From an uncultured Eubacteriales bacterium (GTDB taxonomy: Bacteria; Bacillota; Clostridia; Oscillospirales; CAG-272): a DNA stretch of 14,509 nucleotides. Within the stretch, counting starts at the first letter, position 1. The number at the start of each line of letters is the position of its first letter. The translations under genes and the position numbers were made by a program. The notes beneath the pieces were generated by a model. It searched no databases and was not told where the DNA came from. It saw only the letters and a list, made by a program, of their open reading frames with translations. Below are positions 7,517 through 14,416 of the stretch, piece by piece. The DNA lies in NCBI GenBank assembly GCA_958352145.1, contig CATWNM010000046.1, positions 1-14,509 of the forward strand, read 5' to 3'.

Positions 7517-7545
7517 ATTATAGAGCTTCGCTTTTTGATTGTCAA
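7517..7545 (-). promoter_or_regulatory. Perfect-consensus SigA promoter of the oxidoreductase gene
   Basis: Read on the minus strand: TTGACA (7545-7540), 17 bases, TATAAT (7522-7517). Both boxes and the spacer are exact consensus, predicting strong vegetative expression unless a repressor intervenes. The leader would be about 55 bases. Confidence 0.85.
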
Positions 7546-7782
7546 CCATAAAGTGAAAAATATAATACAAACCGAAACTCAATTTTTTACACAATTACGT
7601 TTAAAAAATTACAATAAACTCAGTGAAAATCTAAAATGTTATAAATTAAGTTGAAGGATATAAAAAACCAACTATAAGGATGGGTGTAAAAAACAAAACA
7701 AAATTTAAATGATTTTGTTCACCAATTTCCTATGATGAAGCAATCTATGCGCTATTTTAGCAGAAGTATTTTGCGCAGGACA
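7546..7782. other. AT-rich intergenic stretch, no gene seen
   Basis: Together with the oxidoreductase promoter and leader this fills the 328-base gap between the two minus-strand genes. It is very AT-rich, with no convincing ORF on either strand. One imperfect inverted repeat is visible: AACAAAAT (7697-7704) with ATTTTGTT (7712-7719), flanked by GGTG (7683-7686) and CACC (7720-7723). It could be a weak terminator of the AraC transcript or a protein site; neither is certain. Confidence 0.4.
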
Positions 7783-8589
7783 TCAGTTTGATTTACCTTC
7801 TTCGGGTGCGGCGGAAATACCAAATTGCTTAACATATTCCGTAGGGGTATATCCAGTCGCTTTCTTAAACGAGCGCGAAAAATGATATACGCTGGCATAG
7901 CCGGTCATTTCCGCAACGGAAGTTATGGAAAAATATTCGCTGCATAGCAGGTCTTCTGCTTTTTTGATCCGAAGGTTTTGTATATATTGTTTTGGAGAAA
8001 CGTCGTATTTTTCTTTAAACATACGCCGGAAATATATTTCGCTGATCAGCGCCTTTTGGGCCAACAGTTCGTTCGTGAGCGTAGAATCTGTGAAGTGTTC
8101 TTCTAAATATTTGACGGCTGGGGCAATTACGCTGAAATTTCTTTTGTCATCGGCCGGCCGGCTGTCTTTATCCAAGCGGCTGAGAATTTCATACAATGTT
8201 TTCATTGCGCTCAAATGACCGCTTTTCTGTTTAATGACCGAGATTTTTTCAAGCTTTGCGAACGCATTGATATAATTGTCCGTACTTTCGATTTGTAAGC
8301 TGATGAAAGTGTCGGGGGAAAAATCCGGCGTTGTCAGAAAATTGACCATTGGGAATTCTCCCGGTTCAGAACAGGATGAAGTGTAGCTTGCGCCCATGGG
8401 AATGATCAGCGCGTGGCGCTGATCCGATATATATTCGCGGTTATTATGCCGGTAAGTCATTTTCCCTGACTTGGCAAAACAGAGAGCATGTGATTTTCGG
8501 GCGTATTTGTGCCGTATGATAAATTTTGAATTGGTGACTGTCAAAACGCTGATGATTTTTGTAATCACAATCTGGCCTATATCCATCAT
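7783..8589 (-). CDS. AraC-family transcriptional regulator
   Basis: 268-residue regulator. The N-terminal part (about 1-120) is the cupin-like ligand-sensing domain, with HKYARKSHALCFAKSGKMTY (27-46) and ALIIPMGASYTSS (60-72). The C-terminal part (about 155-258) is the double helix-turn-helix: first helix pair around LTNELLAQKALISEIYFRRM (171-190), KYDVSPKQYIQNLRIKKAED (194-213), then the second pair SITSVAEMTGYASVYHFSRS (221-240) and FKKATGYTPTEYVKQ. This arrangement is typical of activators that sense sugars or related small molecules. AGAGGA-like Shine-Dalgarno at 8597-8602 precedes a double ATG (8589 and 8586), so the first codon is uncertain by one residue. It is divergent from the dehydratase-like gene, with direct repeats between the two promoters, which makes that gene its most likely target. 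Confidence 0.94.
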   Translation of the reverse strand: MMDIGQIVITKIISVLTVTNSKFIIRHKYARKSHALCFAKSGKMTYRHNNREYISDQRHALIIPMGASYTSSCSEPGEFPMVNFLTTPDFSPDTFISLQIESTDNYINAFAKLEKISVIKQKSGHLSAMKTLYEILSRLDKDSRPADDKRNFSVIAPAVKYLEEHFTDSTLTNELLAQKALISEIYFRRMFKEKYDVSPKQYIQNLRIKKAEDLLCSEYFSITSVAEMTGYASVYHFSRSFKKATGYTPTEYVKQFGISAAPEEGKSN

Positions 8590-8636
8590 TCTTTTCCTCT
8601 TCTTTTGCCGGAGACGATTTCAGCTTTTTTAGTATG

Positions 8637-8664
8637 ATTATATCGGTTTTGTAAAAAAAATCAA
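8637..8664 (-). promoter_or_regulatory. Promoter of the AraC-type regulator
   Basis: On the minus strand: TTGATT (8664-8659), 16-base spacer, TATAAT (8642-8637). Transcription would start near 8630, about 40 bases before the start codon. Confidence 0.6.
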
Positions 8665-8680
8665 TACTTTAGCTCAAAAA

Positions 8681-8720
8681 GGGCAAAAACAGTATCGTTT
8701 TGGTCAAAAATGTATCAATT
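8681..8720 (+). repeat. Direct repeats, candidate AraC-protein operator
   Basis: Two copies of a motif of the form GG-CAAAAA--GTATC--TT lie exactly 20 bases apart (8681-8700 and 8701-8720), about two helical turns, matching at roughly 13 of 20 positions. GTATC is identical in both (8692-8696 and 8712-8716). A further CAAAAA occurs at 8675-8680. The downstream copy ends 6 bases before the -35 box of the dehydratase-like gene, the usual position for an AraC-type activator, and the upstream copy is close to the regulator's own -35 box. Binding is inferred. Confidence 0.5.
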
Positions 8721-8726
8721 CATACA

Positions 8727-8755
8727 TTGAAAAAATTTTTTTCCCCCTCTATCAT
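8727..8755 (+). promoter_or_regulatory. Promoter of the dehydroquinate dehydratase-like gene
   Basis: TTGAAA (8727-8732), a 17-base spacer with a pyrimidine run, TATCAT (8750-8755). Predicted start near 8762, about 31 bases before the ATG at 8793. Confidence 0.6.
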
Positions 8756-8792
8756 AAAAGTGAAAAATGTTATAAAGAGGAGACCTGCTTCT

Positions 8793-9572
8793 ATGAAACC
8801 GACTTTTTTGGGTCATGACCGTCCGTTGCTTGTGGACATGATTCTAGCAGAGACGCCTGGGGAAATTATTATTAACATACGCAATGCGCTTTATGACGGC
8901 GCAGACGCTTTTGGGATACAACTGGAAAGATTGTGTCCTGAGTACCGTACTGAAGAACATTTTCGGCGGATATTTTCATACATGGAGGATAAACCGCTGT
9001 ATGTAACGAATTACCGCGGCGGACATAATCGTGAAATGACGGATGAAGCGCGCATTGAGGAACTGAAACTCGCGCTGAAATGCGGCGCTACGCTGATCGA
9101 TATTCCGGGGGATGAATTTTCTCCTGCGCCGATGGAAATGACACAAGACGCTAAAGCGATCGAACGACAGAAACAGTTGATTGAAGAAATTCATGAGGCA
9201 GGCGGAGAAGTGCTTATGTCCTCGCATATTCGGCGTTTTTTGCCGGAAGAAAAAGTTGTGGAAATTGCTTTGGAACAACAGAGCCGCGGCGCGGATATTG
9301 TGAAAATGGTGACCGGTTCTGATACAGAAGAAGAACTCATGGCAAATTTAAACACGATTCAGGCGCTGAAGCGGGAACTCAAGGTACCGTTTCTTTTCCT
9401 GTCCGGCGGACCATATTGTAAGATACACCGTATGTTCGGGCCATACTTTGGCGTTTGTATGTGGCTATGCGTACAAAAATATGATACCTTTTCTTCTAAG
9501 GAGCAGCCTGTGCTGCGTGCCGTTCGCAATATTGTAGCAAATTTTGACTATAAACCCAATTTGCGGCAATAA
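8793..9572 (+). CDS. Type I 3-dehydroquinate dehydratase-like protein (divergent)
   Basis: 259 residues, the usual length of type I dehydroquinase (AroD), a TIM-barrel enzyme that dehydrates 3-dehydroquinate through a lysine Schiff base. Candidate equivalents of the catalytic pair are His145 (MSSHIRRFLP) and Lys171 (GADIVKMVT). Arg75 (YVTNYRGG), Arg213 (CKIHRMFGPYFG) and the pair Ser234/Gln238 (SSKEQPVL) fit the substrate-binding positions. The glutamate normally four residues after the first arginine (EGG motif) is not present: GGHN follows instead, and the usual ELR motif reads LER. The reaction may therefore be altered or act on a related substrate. GAGGAG at 8777-8782 selects ATG 8793 over an upstream TTG at 8700, which would lie upstream of the promoter. 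No other shikimate gene is nearby; its partner is the divergent AraC regulator, pointing to an inducible, catabolic role. Confidence 0.8.
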   Translation: MKPTFLGHDRPLLVDMILAETPGEIIINIRNALYDGADAFGIQLERLCPEYRTEEHFRRIFSYMEDKPLYVTNYRGGHNREMTDEARIEELKLALKCGATLIDIPGDEFSPAPMEMTQDAKAIERQKQLIEEIHEAGGEVLMSSHIRRFLPEEKVVEIALEQQSRGADIVKMVTGSDTEEELMANLNTIQALKRELKVPFLFLSGGPYCKIHRMFGPYFGVCMWLCVQKYDTFSSKEQPVLRAVRNIVANFDYKPNLRQ

Positions 9573-9601
9573 ATTGTTCGAAAAATGTTAAAGTTGTATA
9601 G

Positions 9602-9626
9602 AATAGTATCTAATTTTAATAGTATC
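9602..9626 (+). repeat. Perfect 9-base direct repeat upstream of leader promoter
   Basis: AATAGTATC occurs at 9602-9610 and again at 9618-9626, 16 bases apart, ending 5 bases before a -35 box. The core AGTATC also appears in the candidate operator of the dehydratase-like gene (8691-8696), so the same regulator could bind here. Spacing differs (16 versus 20 bases), which weakens the link. Confidence 0.4.
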
Positions 9627-9631
9627 GCGCA

Positions 9632-9660
9632 TTGTTTCTCTGCAATTTAAGCAGTATAAT
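9632..9660 (+). promoter_or_regulatory. Promoter of the structured leader RNA
   Basis: TTGTTT (9632-9637), 17-base spacer, TATAAT (9655-9660). Transcription would begin near 9667, a few bases before the first helix of the foldable RNA, in DNA with no gene of normal length until 9995. Confidence 0.5.
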
Positions 9661-9694
9661 ATATTCACAACATTTGAAGTAGGACGATATTTCC

Positions 9695-9751
9695 ATGTTT
9701 CCTGCGCAACTACCCCGTTTTTGTTTCTCAAATCAAAAACGAGGCTTTTGA
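9695..9751 (+). CDS. Possible 18-codon leader peptide within the structured RNA
   Basis: ATG at 9695 opens MFPAQLPRFCFSNQKRGF, ending in TGA at 9749-9751. AGGA at 9681-9684 lies 10 bases upstream. It ends inside the second internal hairpin, so a translating ribosome would disrupt both internal hairpins. No run of one amino acid stands out, apart from four Phe and two Pro residues. It could be a leader peptide for attenuation or merely chance. Confidence 0.2.
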   Translation: MFPAQLPRFCFSNQKRGF

Positions 9752-9764
9752 TAAAAGAACAGGG

Positions 9765-9788
9765 GGAATCGTCCCGATTTCGGCTTTT
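9765..9788 (+). terminator. Weak terminator competing with the leader's closing stem
   Basis: GGAATCG (9765-9771) pairs with CGATTTC (9775-9781), seven pairs including one G-U, loop TCC, then GGC and TTTT (9785-9788). Bases 9765-9774 are also needed for the closing stem of the upstream fold, so the two structures exclude each other. Confidence 0.4.
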
Positions 9789-9793
9789 ATATC

Positions 9794-9807
9794 ATTTTAT
9801 ATAAAAT
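9794..9807. repeat. Perfect 14-base AT palindrome
   Basis: ATTTTATATAAAAT is perfectly self-complementary and lies 16 bases upstream of the -35 box of the surface-protein promoter. It may be a repressor or activator site, but an all-AT palindrome can also arise by chance in such DNA. Confidence 0.3.
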
Positions 9808-9823
9808 TGTATCGAAATGAGCA

Positions 9824-9852
9824 TTGAAACGATTTCCTTGGTTTGTTATAGT
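9824..9852 (+). promoter_or_regulatory. Promoter of the GH43/SLH surface-protein gene
   Basis: TTGAAA (9824-9829), 17-base spacer, TATAGT (9847-9852). Transcription would start near 9859, leaving a leader of about 135 bases. The -35 region (9824-9837) fits the catabolite-responsive element pattern TGNAANCGNWNNCW at all but two specified positions, a possible CcpA site. Confidence 0.5.
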
Positions 9853-9994
9853 AAAAGCAGTAAAAATAGGCTTCTGTACGCGATGATTTGTTTAATTAGT
9901 ACAAACATAATTGCGTTTTGAATTAAAATAACACATGAATGAGAACGCATTTATGATACATGCGAAAATCTGTTTGGGGAAAGGAAAGGCAAAA

Positions 9995-12900
9995 ATGGCA
10001 AAAAAAGTAAAGCGCTTTGGATGCGCATTTGCAGTGACATTGTTGTTTTGCATGATTTTGGGCGCGATGTTTTGCGGGGCGGAAACAGATAATACAATAT
10101 ATCTGGACGCTGCGCACGGGAAAGATACGAATTCGGGAAAGACGCCGTCTGATGCATTGGCTACGATGGATGCGGCCGTCAAAGCGGCGGAAAACGGCGG
10201 GGAGATCGTTCTCGTATCGGATTATGTGATTTCAGCCAATTATGCGGAGCCGGAACATGCGGGCGAGATTGTCATTACCGCGAAAGATGCAAGTAAAAAA
10301 TATGACGCGGCGCTGTCGTTTGCGGTGAGCGGCGAAACGCATTACCTATTGAACGGCCCTGTTGTATTCCGGGATCTGGATATTAAAATGACCAATTTTG
10401 TCATGTTTGCCGCACAGTTCCATCCAATTACATTTGATACGGGTCTGACCGTACAAAACGGCAGTAAGTATGCTTTTATTATAGGTGGTTATCAGACGCC
10501 GAGCAGTACGAGCCTGCCGCAGAATTTGGATTCGTATATTACGATTAATAGCGGAAACTTTTATAAAGTATGCGGGTTTACCCGCACAAAGGGTGCCGGT
10601 TCCATGAACTTTACCGGAACTTCATACATAACGGTGAACGGCGGAAACATAGTCGATTTGTATGGCGCTTCATTGTATAATCATTATTCAGGAAATACGG
10701 TGATTGAGGTCAACGGCGGTACGATTTCCACGGTATATGCAGGCGGCGATGTCACCAGACGGCTTTCCGGAACGGCGGAAATTATGCTTTCCGGCGGGAT
10801 GGTAGGGCAGGTGAATGTCAATAACGTCGTTGGAAATGCGGTTTTGACGCTTGCGGGCGGTAAGGTTGGCGCGGCTGCGTGCACGTATTATAACGATACG
10901 ATCGCCAAACTTGCCATGCAGGCTGGTTCTGTAAAAACGCTGAGATGCAATTCGGTTGTTTATGACGCGTCTTTGGTAGAGCGGTTGCGCGCCAATTTTG
11001 ATGCATATGAAAATCTTGCAAAGCTATATGTCAAGGCGAATGCGACCGGGACAGGGGCGTCCGAAGCGGATCCGTGCGGAAGCCTGAAAGACGCATTTGA
11101 GCGTCTGCGCGAGTGCGGCGGCGTCATCTGCGTGATTGGAAAATGCGCGTTTGACTTTACGGAGAATCCTGGAAAGATAGACGCGCCGATACAAATCACC
11201 GGAATCGATCAGGGTGAAATTGCGTTTGGTTCCCATACAGATATAGTATTTGAGGGTGAAATATCTTTCGATCATGTGGCGCTTTCTGGCAGCAGCGCGA
11301 CGACACTGCGGATAAAAGACGGTGCGCTGTCGTTTGGCGAAGGCGTTACAGTATCGGAAACGTCTCTTTCGGTCTCCGGTGAAGGAAAATCTTCGGAGAT
11401 TCGGATCGTCAGCGGCGCTTTTGACCGCATTACTGCCGGTGCGAACGGCGGAGACAAACATACCGTTTCGATAATTGGCGGATCTGTGCGCTATCTGTCG
11501 TGCGGTGGGACGGCTGCGATTTTGGCGGCGGATATTTCTATTTCCGGCGGCAGTATTGACGAGATTTCTGTCGGAAATTTGTGTGTGACGGACAGATTGG
11601 TTCTTCGTCTACGCGGCGGACAAATCACAAATGTAAATATAGGGAAACTTAACGCCGAAACTATTCTCGATCTGGGCAAGGCGGAAATTGGCGGCATGAC
11701 AATAGCGGAAACGCTGGAAAAAGGCGCACTTCTTTGCAGTGCTGACGCTGATCCGAAATGGATTTTGGCAGTTGAAAATAAATTCCCGAAAAAAATTGAC
11801 GCGAACCGCGTGTATCTTGCTGACGGCGGAACCGGGGACGGTAGCAGTGCGGCTTCTCCGGCAGACGACCTGAATCAGGCGATCACGCTGTTGGGCACCA
11901 GCGGTACGATCGTGGTTTGCGGTACATATACCATAGCAAACAATTATACGATACGGGCACATACGGGCAAAATAACGCTGACCTCGTACGATTATATTTC
12001 GGATTTCCGCACGGAGGGCGCGTGTATTTCCCTTGGAGCCGACTTAACGCTGGGCGGTGAAACCGTTTTTGAGAATTTGAATTTTCGAGCGCCTGCGGCG
12101 GCGGTGATTTATGCCAAGGGATATGCGCTGACCATCGGTGATGGAGTTGAGACCGAACTGACAAACAGCAATACGGGGTATATTGGCCTCGTCGGCGGAC
12201 ATAACACGCTGCTGAACTCGTACACGACAAATTTGACGATTAACAGCGGTTCCTGGGGCGCTGTGCGCGGCGGATATAATTCCACAAAGCTGATCGCGCA
12301 GGATATTCATACGCGTCTCACGATCAACGGCGGAACGTTTCATAGCTATATTGCAGCGGGATCCAGAGGAAATACAAGCGGCACGGTTGATATGATGATT
12401 ACCGGCGGAACTTTTTATGGCGGCGTGTTTGGCCTCTATGAGGAAAGCGGCGCCGGATATAATCTGCGGTACGATATCTCTATAAGTATTGCCGGCGGAG
12501 ATTTTCACTGTGCAATCGCGCCTGCCAAGAGTTTGTACACAGAACTGCACGGCACATATACGCTGAATTTGAACGGCGGTTCTTTCCTGCATCTTACCGA
12601 TTTGCGCGGTTCCGAGGATTTTGCTGGTGATATGACCAGTGTGCTGAATGTAGGCGCGCATGTGGATTTGGACAAAGAGGAAACGGGCGAACTGACCTTT
12701 ACAAATCCGATTCGTGCGAACAACGCCGATCCCTATCTTTTCTATTACGACGGTTTCTATTATTATACCCGCACGGGTTCGACATCGATCTCACTGGTAA
12801 AAGCGGCGAATCTTGCCGACATTAAGACAGCGATTGCCTATCCGATCCTTCAGCCGACTGAGGGACAAAATCTCTGGTCGCCCGAGATTCATTACTTTTC

Positions 12901-14332
12901 GCCGGAGGAAGTCGGAGAGGAAAATGCGGGGTGGTATATGTTTATCGCTTTCGACGATGGCACGACGGCGAATCAGCGTCAGCATGTTGTCAAGTGCCTG
13001 GACGGCGACAACCTGCTTGGCAGATGGGGCGACCCCGTCACAGGCGAAGTCAACAAGCCTCGTCATGTAGACTTTGTAGACGCGCCTTCATATAATGTCG
13101 ATCAGCTTGGCGGCGGCATTTCGGTCATTCGCATCAATGGAAAAACTTATCTTACCTTTATCAGCGAAGAAGGCCGTGGTACCTCCGATTTCCATCAGAC
13201 TGTGAATATTTGCCGGTTTGAGAATCCTTGGACGATCGTAGGTCAGCCCACGATGATCTGTGAGCCGGAATATTCTTGGGAAATGGGCGGTTACGGTCAG
13301 GATTCGTCTACGGGCGCATGGTATCCCAAGGTTGTAGAAGGTGCGGCTGCGGTATACGGCGATAACGGTGAGGTTTATCTGATGTATACCGGCAGCGGTT
13401 ATTGGACGATTTATTATCAATTGGGGTATTTAAAGTTCCTCGGCGGCGATCCTATGGATGCGAAAAATTGGCAGAAAAATCCAAATTCAATTTTCTCGCT
13501 GTCCGATACGATCAATGGCTGCGGTCACGGCTCGTATATGACCGATCCGTTCGGCACCAAGTGGATTGCGTATCACGCGTATATCGGCAAAGACACCTCT
13601 TCGAAACGTTCGGCATTTTTTGAGCCTTACTATGTGACGGCGAATGGGGTAAGCATTGGCAATGGAAGCGGGCATCCCGCGCCGCTTGAGACCGAATATA
13701 CCGTACCGGTCAATCCTATGGCGGTGCGCGAAAAGATCAGTGGTTTTACCAATCAGAATTTAAATGCGCAGTTTACGCCATCCCGTGCTTATACAAATCA
13801 GTTTGTGGATGTAACGGCGGATAAATGGTTTCACCAATATGTCAAGACCGCGTATGAATATGCGCTGGCGAACGGGACGTCGGCCACGCTTTTTTCTCCC
13901 GACGATAAGTTTACCGTGGCACAGGCGCTGACCGCTGCTGCCAATATTCACACGGTGTATTACGGAAAAAGCGTTCCGGCTGCAGCAGCAGGCGAAGCGT
14001 GGTATATGCCGTATGTCAATTACTGTATTGAAAACGGGATTATTTCAGCCGGTTTGTTTACTGACTTTAATAAAACCATCACACGCGGCGAGATGGCGGT
14101 TGTGTTTGCTAACATCTTGCCGGACAGCGAATATGCTGCGGTGCGCAACGGAAGCGTACCGGATGTGAATTCTGCGCTTTCCTGTTATCCTGCGGTCATG
14201 AAATTGTATAACGCCGGAATCGTCGATGGCGATTCCGGTTCGGGAAATTATCGTCCGGATGAAGAACTCCGGCGCAGCGAGGCCTGCGTTATTTTTACCA
14301 GAATTGCGGTTTCCTCGCTTCGTGTGAGATAA
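9995..14332 (+). CDS. Secreted SLH-anchored GH43 glycoside hydrolase with three N-terminal beta-helix-type modules
   Basis: 1445-residue cell-surface protein. A signal peptide (basic MAKKVKR, hydrophobic 9-28, likely cut after CGA near 29) leads to three homologous modules starting near 34, 343 and 605. Each opens with a YLD/YVK/YLA strand, a small-residue Gly/Ser loop, then an amphipathic helix and a GG-IVV-G-Y strand, followed by repeats such as ITVNGGNI, IEVNGGTI, ISISGGSI and LTINGGTF spaced as in right-handed beta-helices. Residues about 904-1240 are a GH43 five-bladed propeller: NPIRANNADPYLF gives general base Asp912, VVEGAAAVYG gives general acid Glu1115, Asp1036 (NVDQLGGG) is the likely pKa modulator, and GCGHGSYMTDP carries His1178. 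GH43 enzymes hydrolyse arabinan, xylan or similar side chains. Three SLH domains (about 1269-1325, 1333-1378, 1388-1443; ITRGEMA in the second) bind cell-wall polymer. AAGGAAAGG just upstream selects ATG 9995 over 9935. Confidence 0.93.
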   Translation: MAKKVKRFGCAFAVTLLFCMILGAMFCGAETDNTIYLDAAHGKDTNSGKTPSDALATMDAAVKAAENGGEIVLVSDYVISANYAEPEHAGEIVITAKDASKKYDAALSFAVSGETHYLLNGPVVFRDLDIKMTNFVMFAAQFHPITFDTGLTVQNGSKYAFIIGGYQTPSSTSLPQNLDSYITINSGNFYKVCGFTRTKGAGSMNFTGTSYITVNGGNIVDLYGASLYNHYSGNTVIEVNGGTISTVYAGGDVTRRLSGTAEIMLSGGMVGQVNVNNVVGNAVLTLAGGKVGAAACTYYNDTIAKLAMQAGSVKTLRCNSVVYDASLVERLRANFDAYENLAKLYVKANATGTGASEADPCGSLKDAFERLRECGGVICVIGKCAFDFTENPGKIDAPIQITGIDQGEIAFGSHTDIVFEGEISFDHVALSGSSATTLRIKDGALSFGEGVTVSETSLSVSGEGKSSEIRIVSGAFDRITAGANGGDKHTVSIIGGSVRYLSCGGTAAILAADISISGGSIDEISVGNLCVTDRLVLRLRGGQITNVNIGKLNAETILDLGKAEIGGMTIAETLEKGALLCSADADPKWILAVENKFPKKIDANRVYLADGGTGDGSSAASPADDLNQAITLLGTSGTIVVCGTYTIANNYTIRAHTGKITLTSYDYISDFRTEGACISLGADLTLGGETVFENLNFRAPAAAVIYAKGYALTIGDGVETELTNSNTGYIGLVGGHNTLLNSYTTNLTINSGSWGAVRGGYNSTKLIAQDIHTRLTINGGTFHSYIAAGSRGNTSGTVDMMITGGTFYGGVFGLYEESGAGYNLRYDISISIAGGDFHCAIAPAKSLYTELHGTYTLNLNGGSFLHLTDLRGSEDFAGDMTSVLNVGAHVDLDKEETGELTFTNPIRANNADPYLFYYDGFYYYTRTGSTSISLVKAANLADIKTAIAYPILQPTEGQNLWSPEIHYFSPEEVGEENAGWYMFIAFDDGTTANQRQHVVKCLDGDNLLGRWGDPVTGEVNKPRHVDFVDAPSYNVDQLGGGISVIRINGKTYLTFISEEGRGTSDFHQTVNICRFENPWTIVGQPTMICEPEYSWEMGGYGQDSSTGAWYPKVVEGAAAVYGDNGEVYLMYTGSGYWTIYYQLGYLKFLGGDPMDAKNWQKNPNSIFSLSDTINGCGHGSYMTDPFGTKWIAYHAYIGKDTSSKRSAFFEPYYVTANGVSIGNGSGHPAPLETEYTVPVNPMAVREKISGFTNQNLNAQFTPSRAYTNQFVDVTADKWFHQYVKTAYEYALANGTSATLFSPDDKFTVAQALTAAANIHTVYYGKSVPAAAAGEAWYMPYVNYCIENGIISAGLFTDFNKTITRGEMAVVFANILPDSEYAAVRNGSVPDVNSALSCYPAVMKLYNAGIVDGDSGSGNYRPDEELRRSEACVIFTRIAVSSLRVR

Positions 14333-14364
14333 ACACCTATGACTTTCTACGTTTTATCCACATA

Positions 14365-14395
14365 CGTACGATAGACGGCACATTGCCGTTGTACG
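14365..14395 (+). other. Hairpin downstream of the surface-protein gene
   Basis: Outer CGTAC (14365-14369) with GTACG (14391-14395) and inner ACGGCA-CAT-TGCCGT (14375-14389). No T-run follows, so it is not a standard intrinsic terminator; it could protect the 3' end of the long mRNA. Confidence 0.35.
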
Positions 14396-14416
14396 AATCA
14401 GTACTTTTGAAATTAT

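Larger units (their letters stand above)
9667..9790 (+). ncRNA. Candidate structured RNA: riboswitch-, attenuator- or sRNA-like element
   Basis: A multi-helix fold can be drawn by hand. The closing stem is GGACGA (9682-9687) with TCGTCC (9769-9774). It is extended by TTTCC (9690-9694) with GGGAA (9764-9768) and by CCTG (9701-9704) with CAGG (9760-9763); the 3' strand is therefore one continuous 15-base run. Inside are two abutting hairpins: CCCCGTTTTTG (9713-9723) with CAAAAACGAGG (9734-9744, one mismatch), and CTTTT-GAT-AAAAG (9745-9757). The last part of the closing stem can instead form a 7-bp terminator hairpin (9765-9781) followed by TTTT. A promoter sits immediately upstream. I do not recognise a known class. 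The fold is by eye; no covariation was tested. Confidence 0.4.

Noticed and set aside
8700..8792. TTG-initiated extension of the dehydratase-like gene
   Set aside because: It runs through the -35/-10 boxes and encodes a lysine-rich, non-homologous stretch; GAGGAG marks ATG 8793.
9682..9774. Small SRP RNA or 6S RNA
   Set aside because: The conserved SRP apical loop (GGAAGGAAGCA-type) and the long central-bubble 6S layout are not present.
9935..9994. Earlier ATG for the surface protein
   Set aside because: No ribosome binding site there, and starting at 9995 gives a proper signal peptide right after AAGGAAAGG.
11024..11461. 145-residue minus-strand frame within the surface-protein gene
   Set aside because: Antisense to a well-supported coding region and without recognisable domain or ribosome binding site.
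10520..12600. Tandem DNA repeats or CRISPR suggested by recurring GGCGGAAC-like words
   Set aside because: They are the codons of the protein-level NGG rungs of the beta-helix, irregularly spaced and diverged, without CRISPR-type repeat/spacer regularity.
12044..12661. 205-residue minus-strand frame
   Set aside because: A shadow of the beta-helix region of the surface protein, whose repetitive Gly-rich codons keep the antisense frame open; no start signals.
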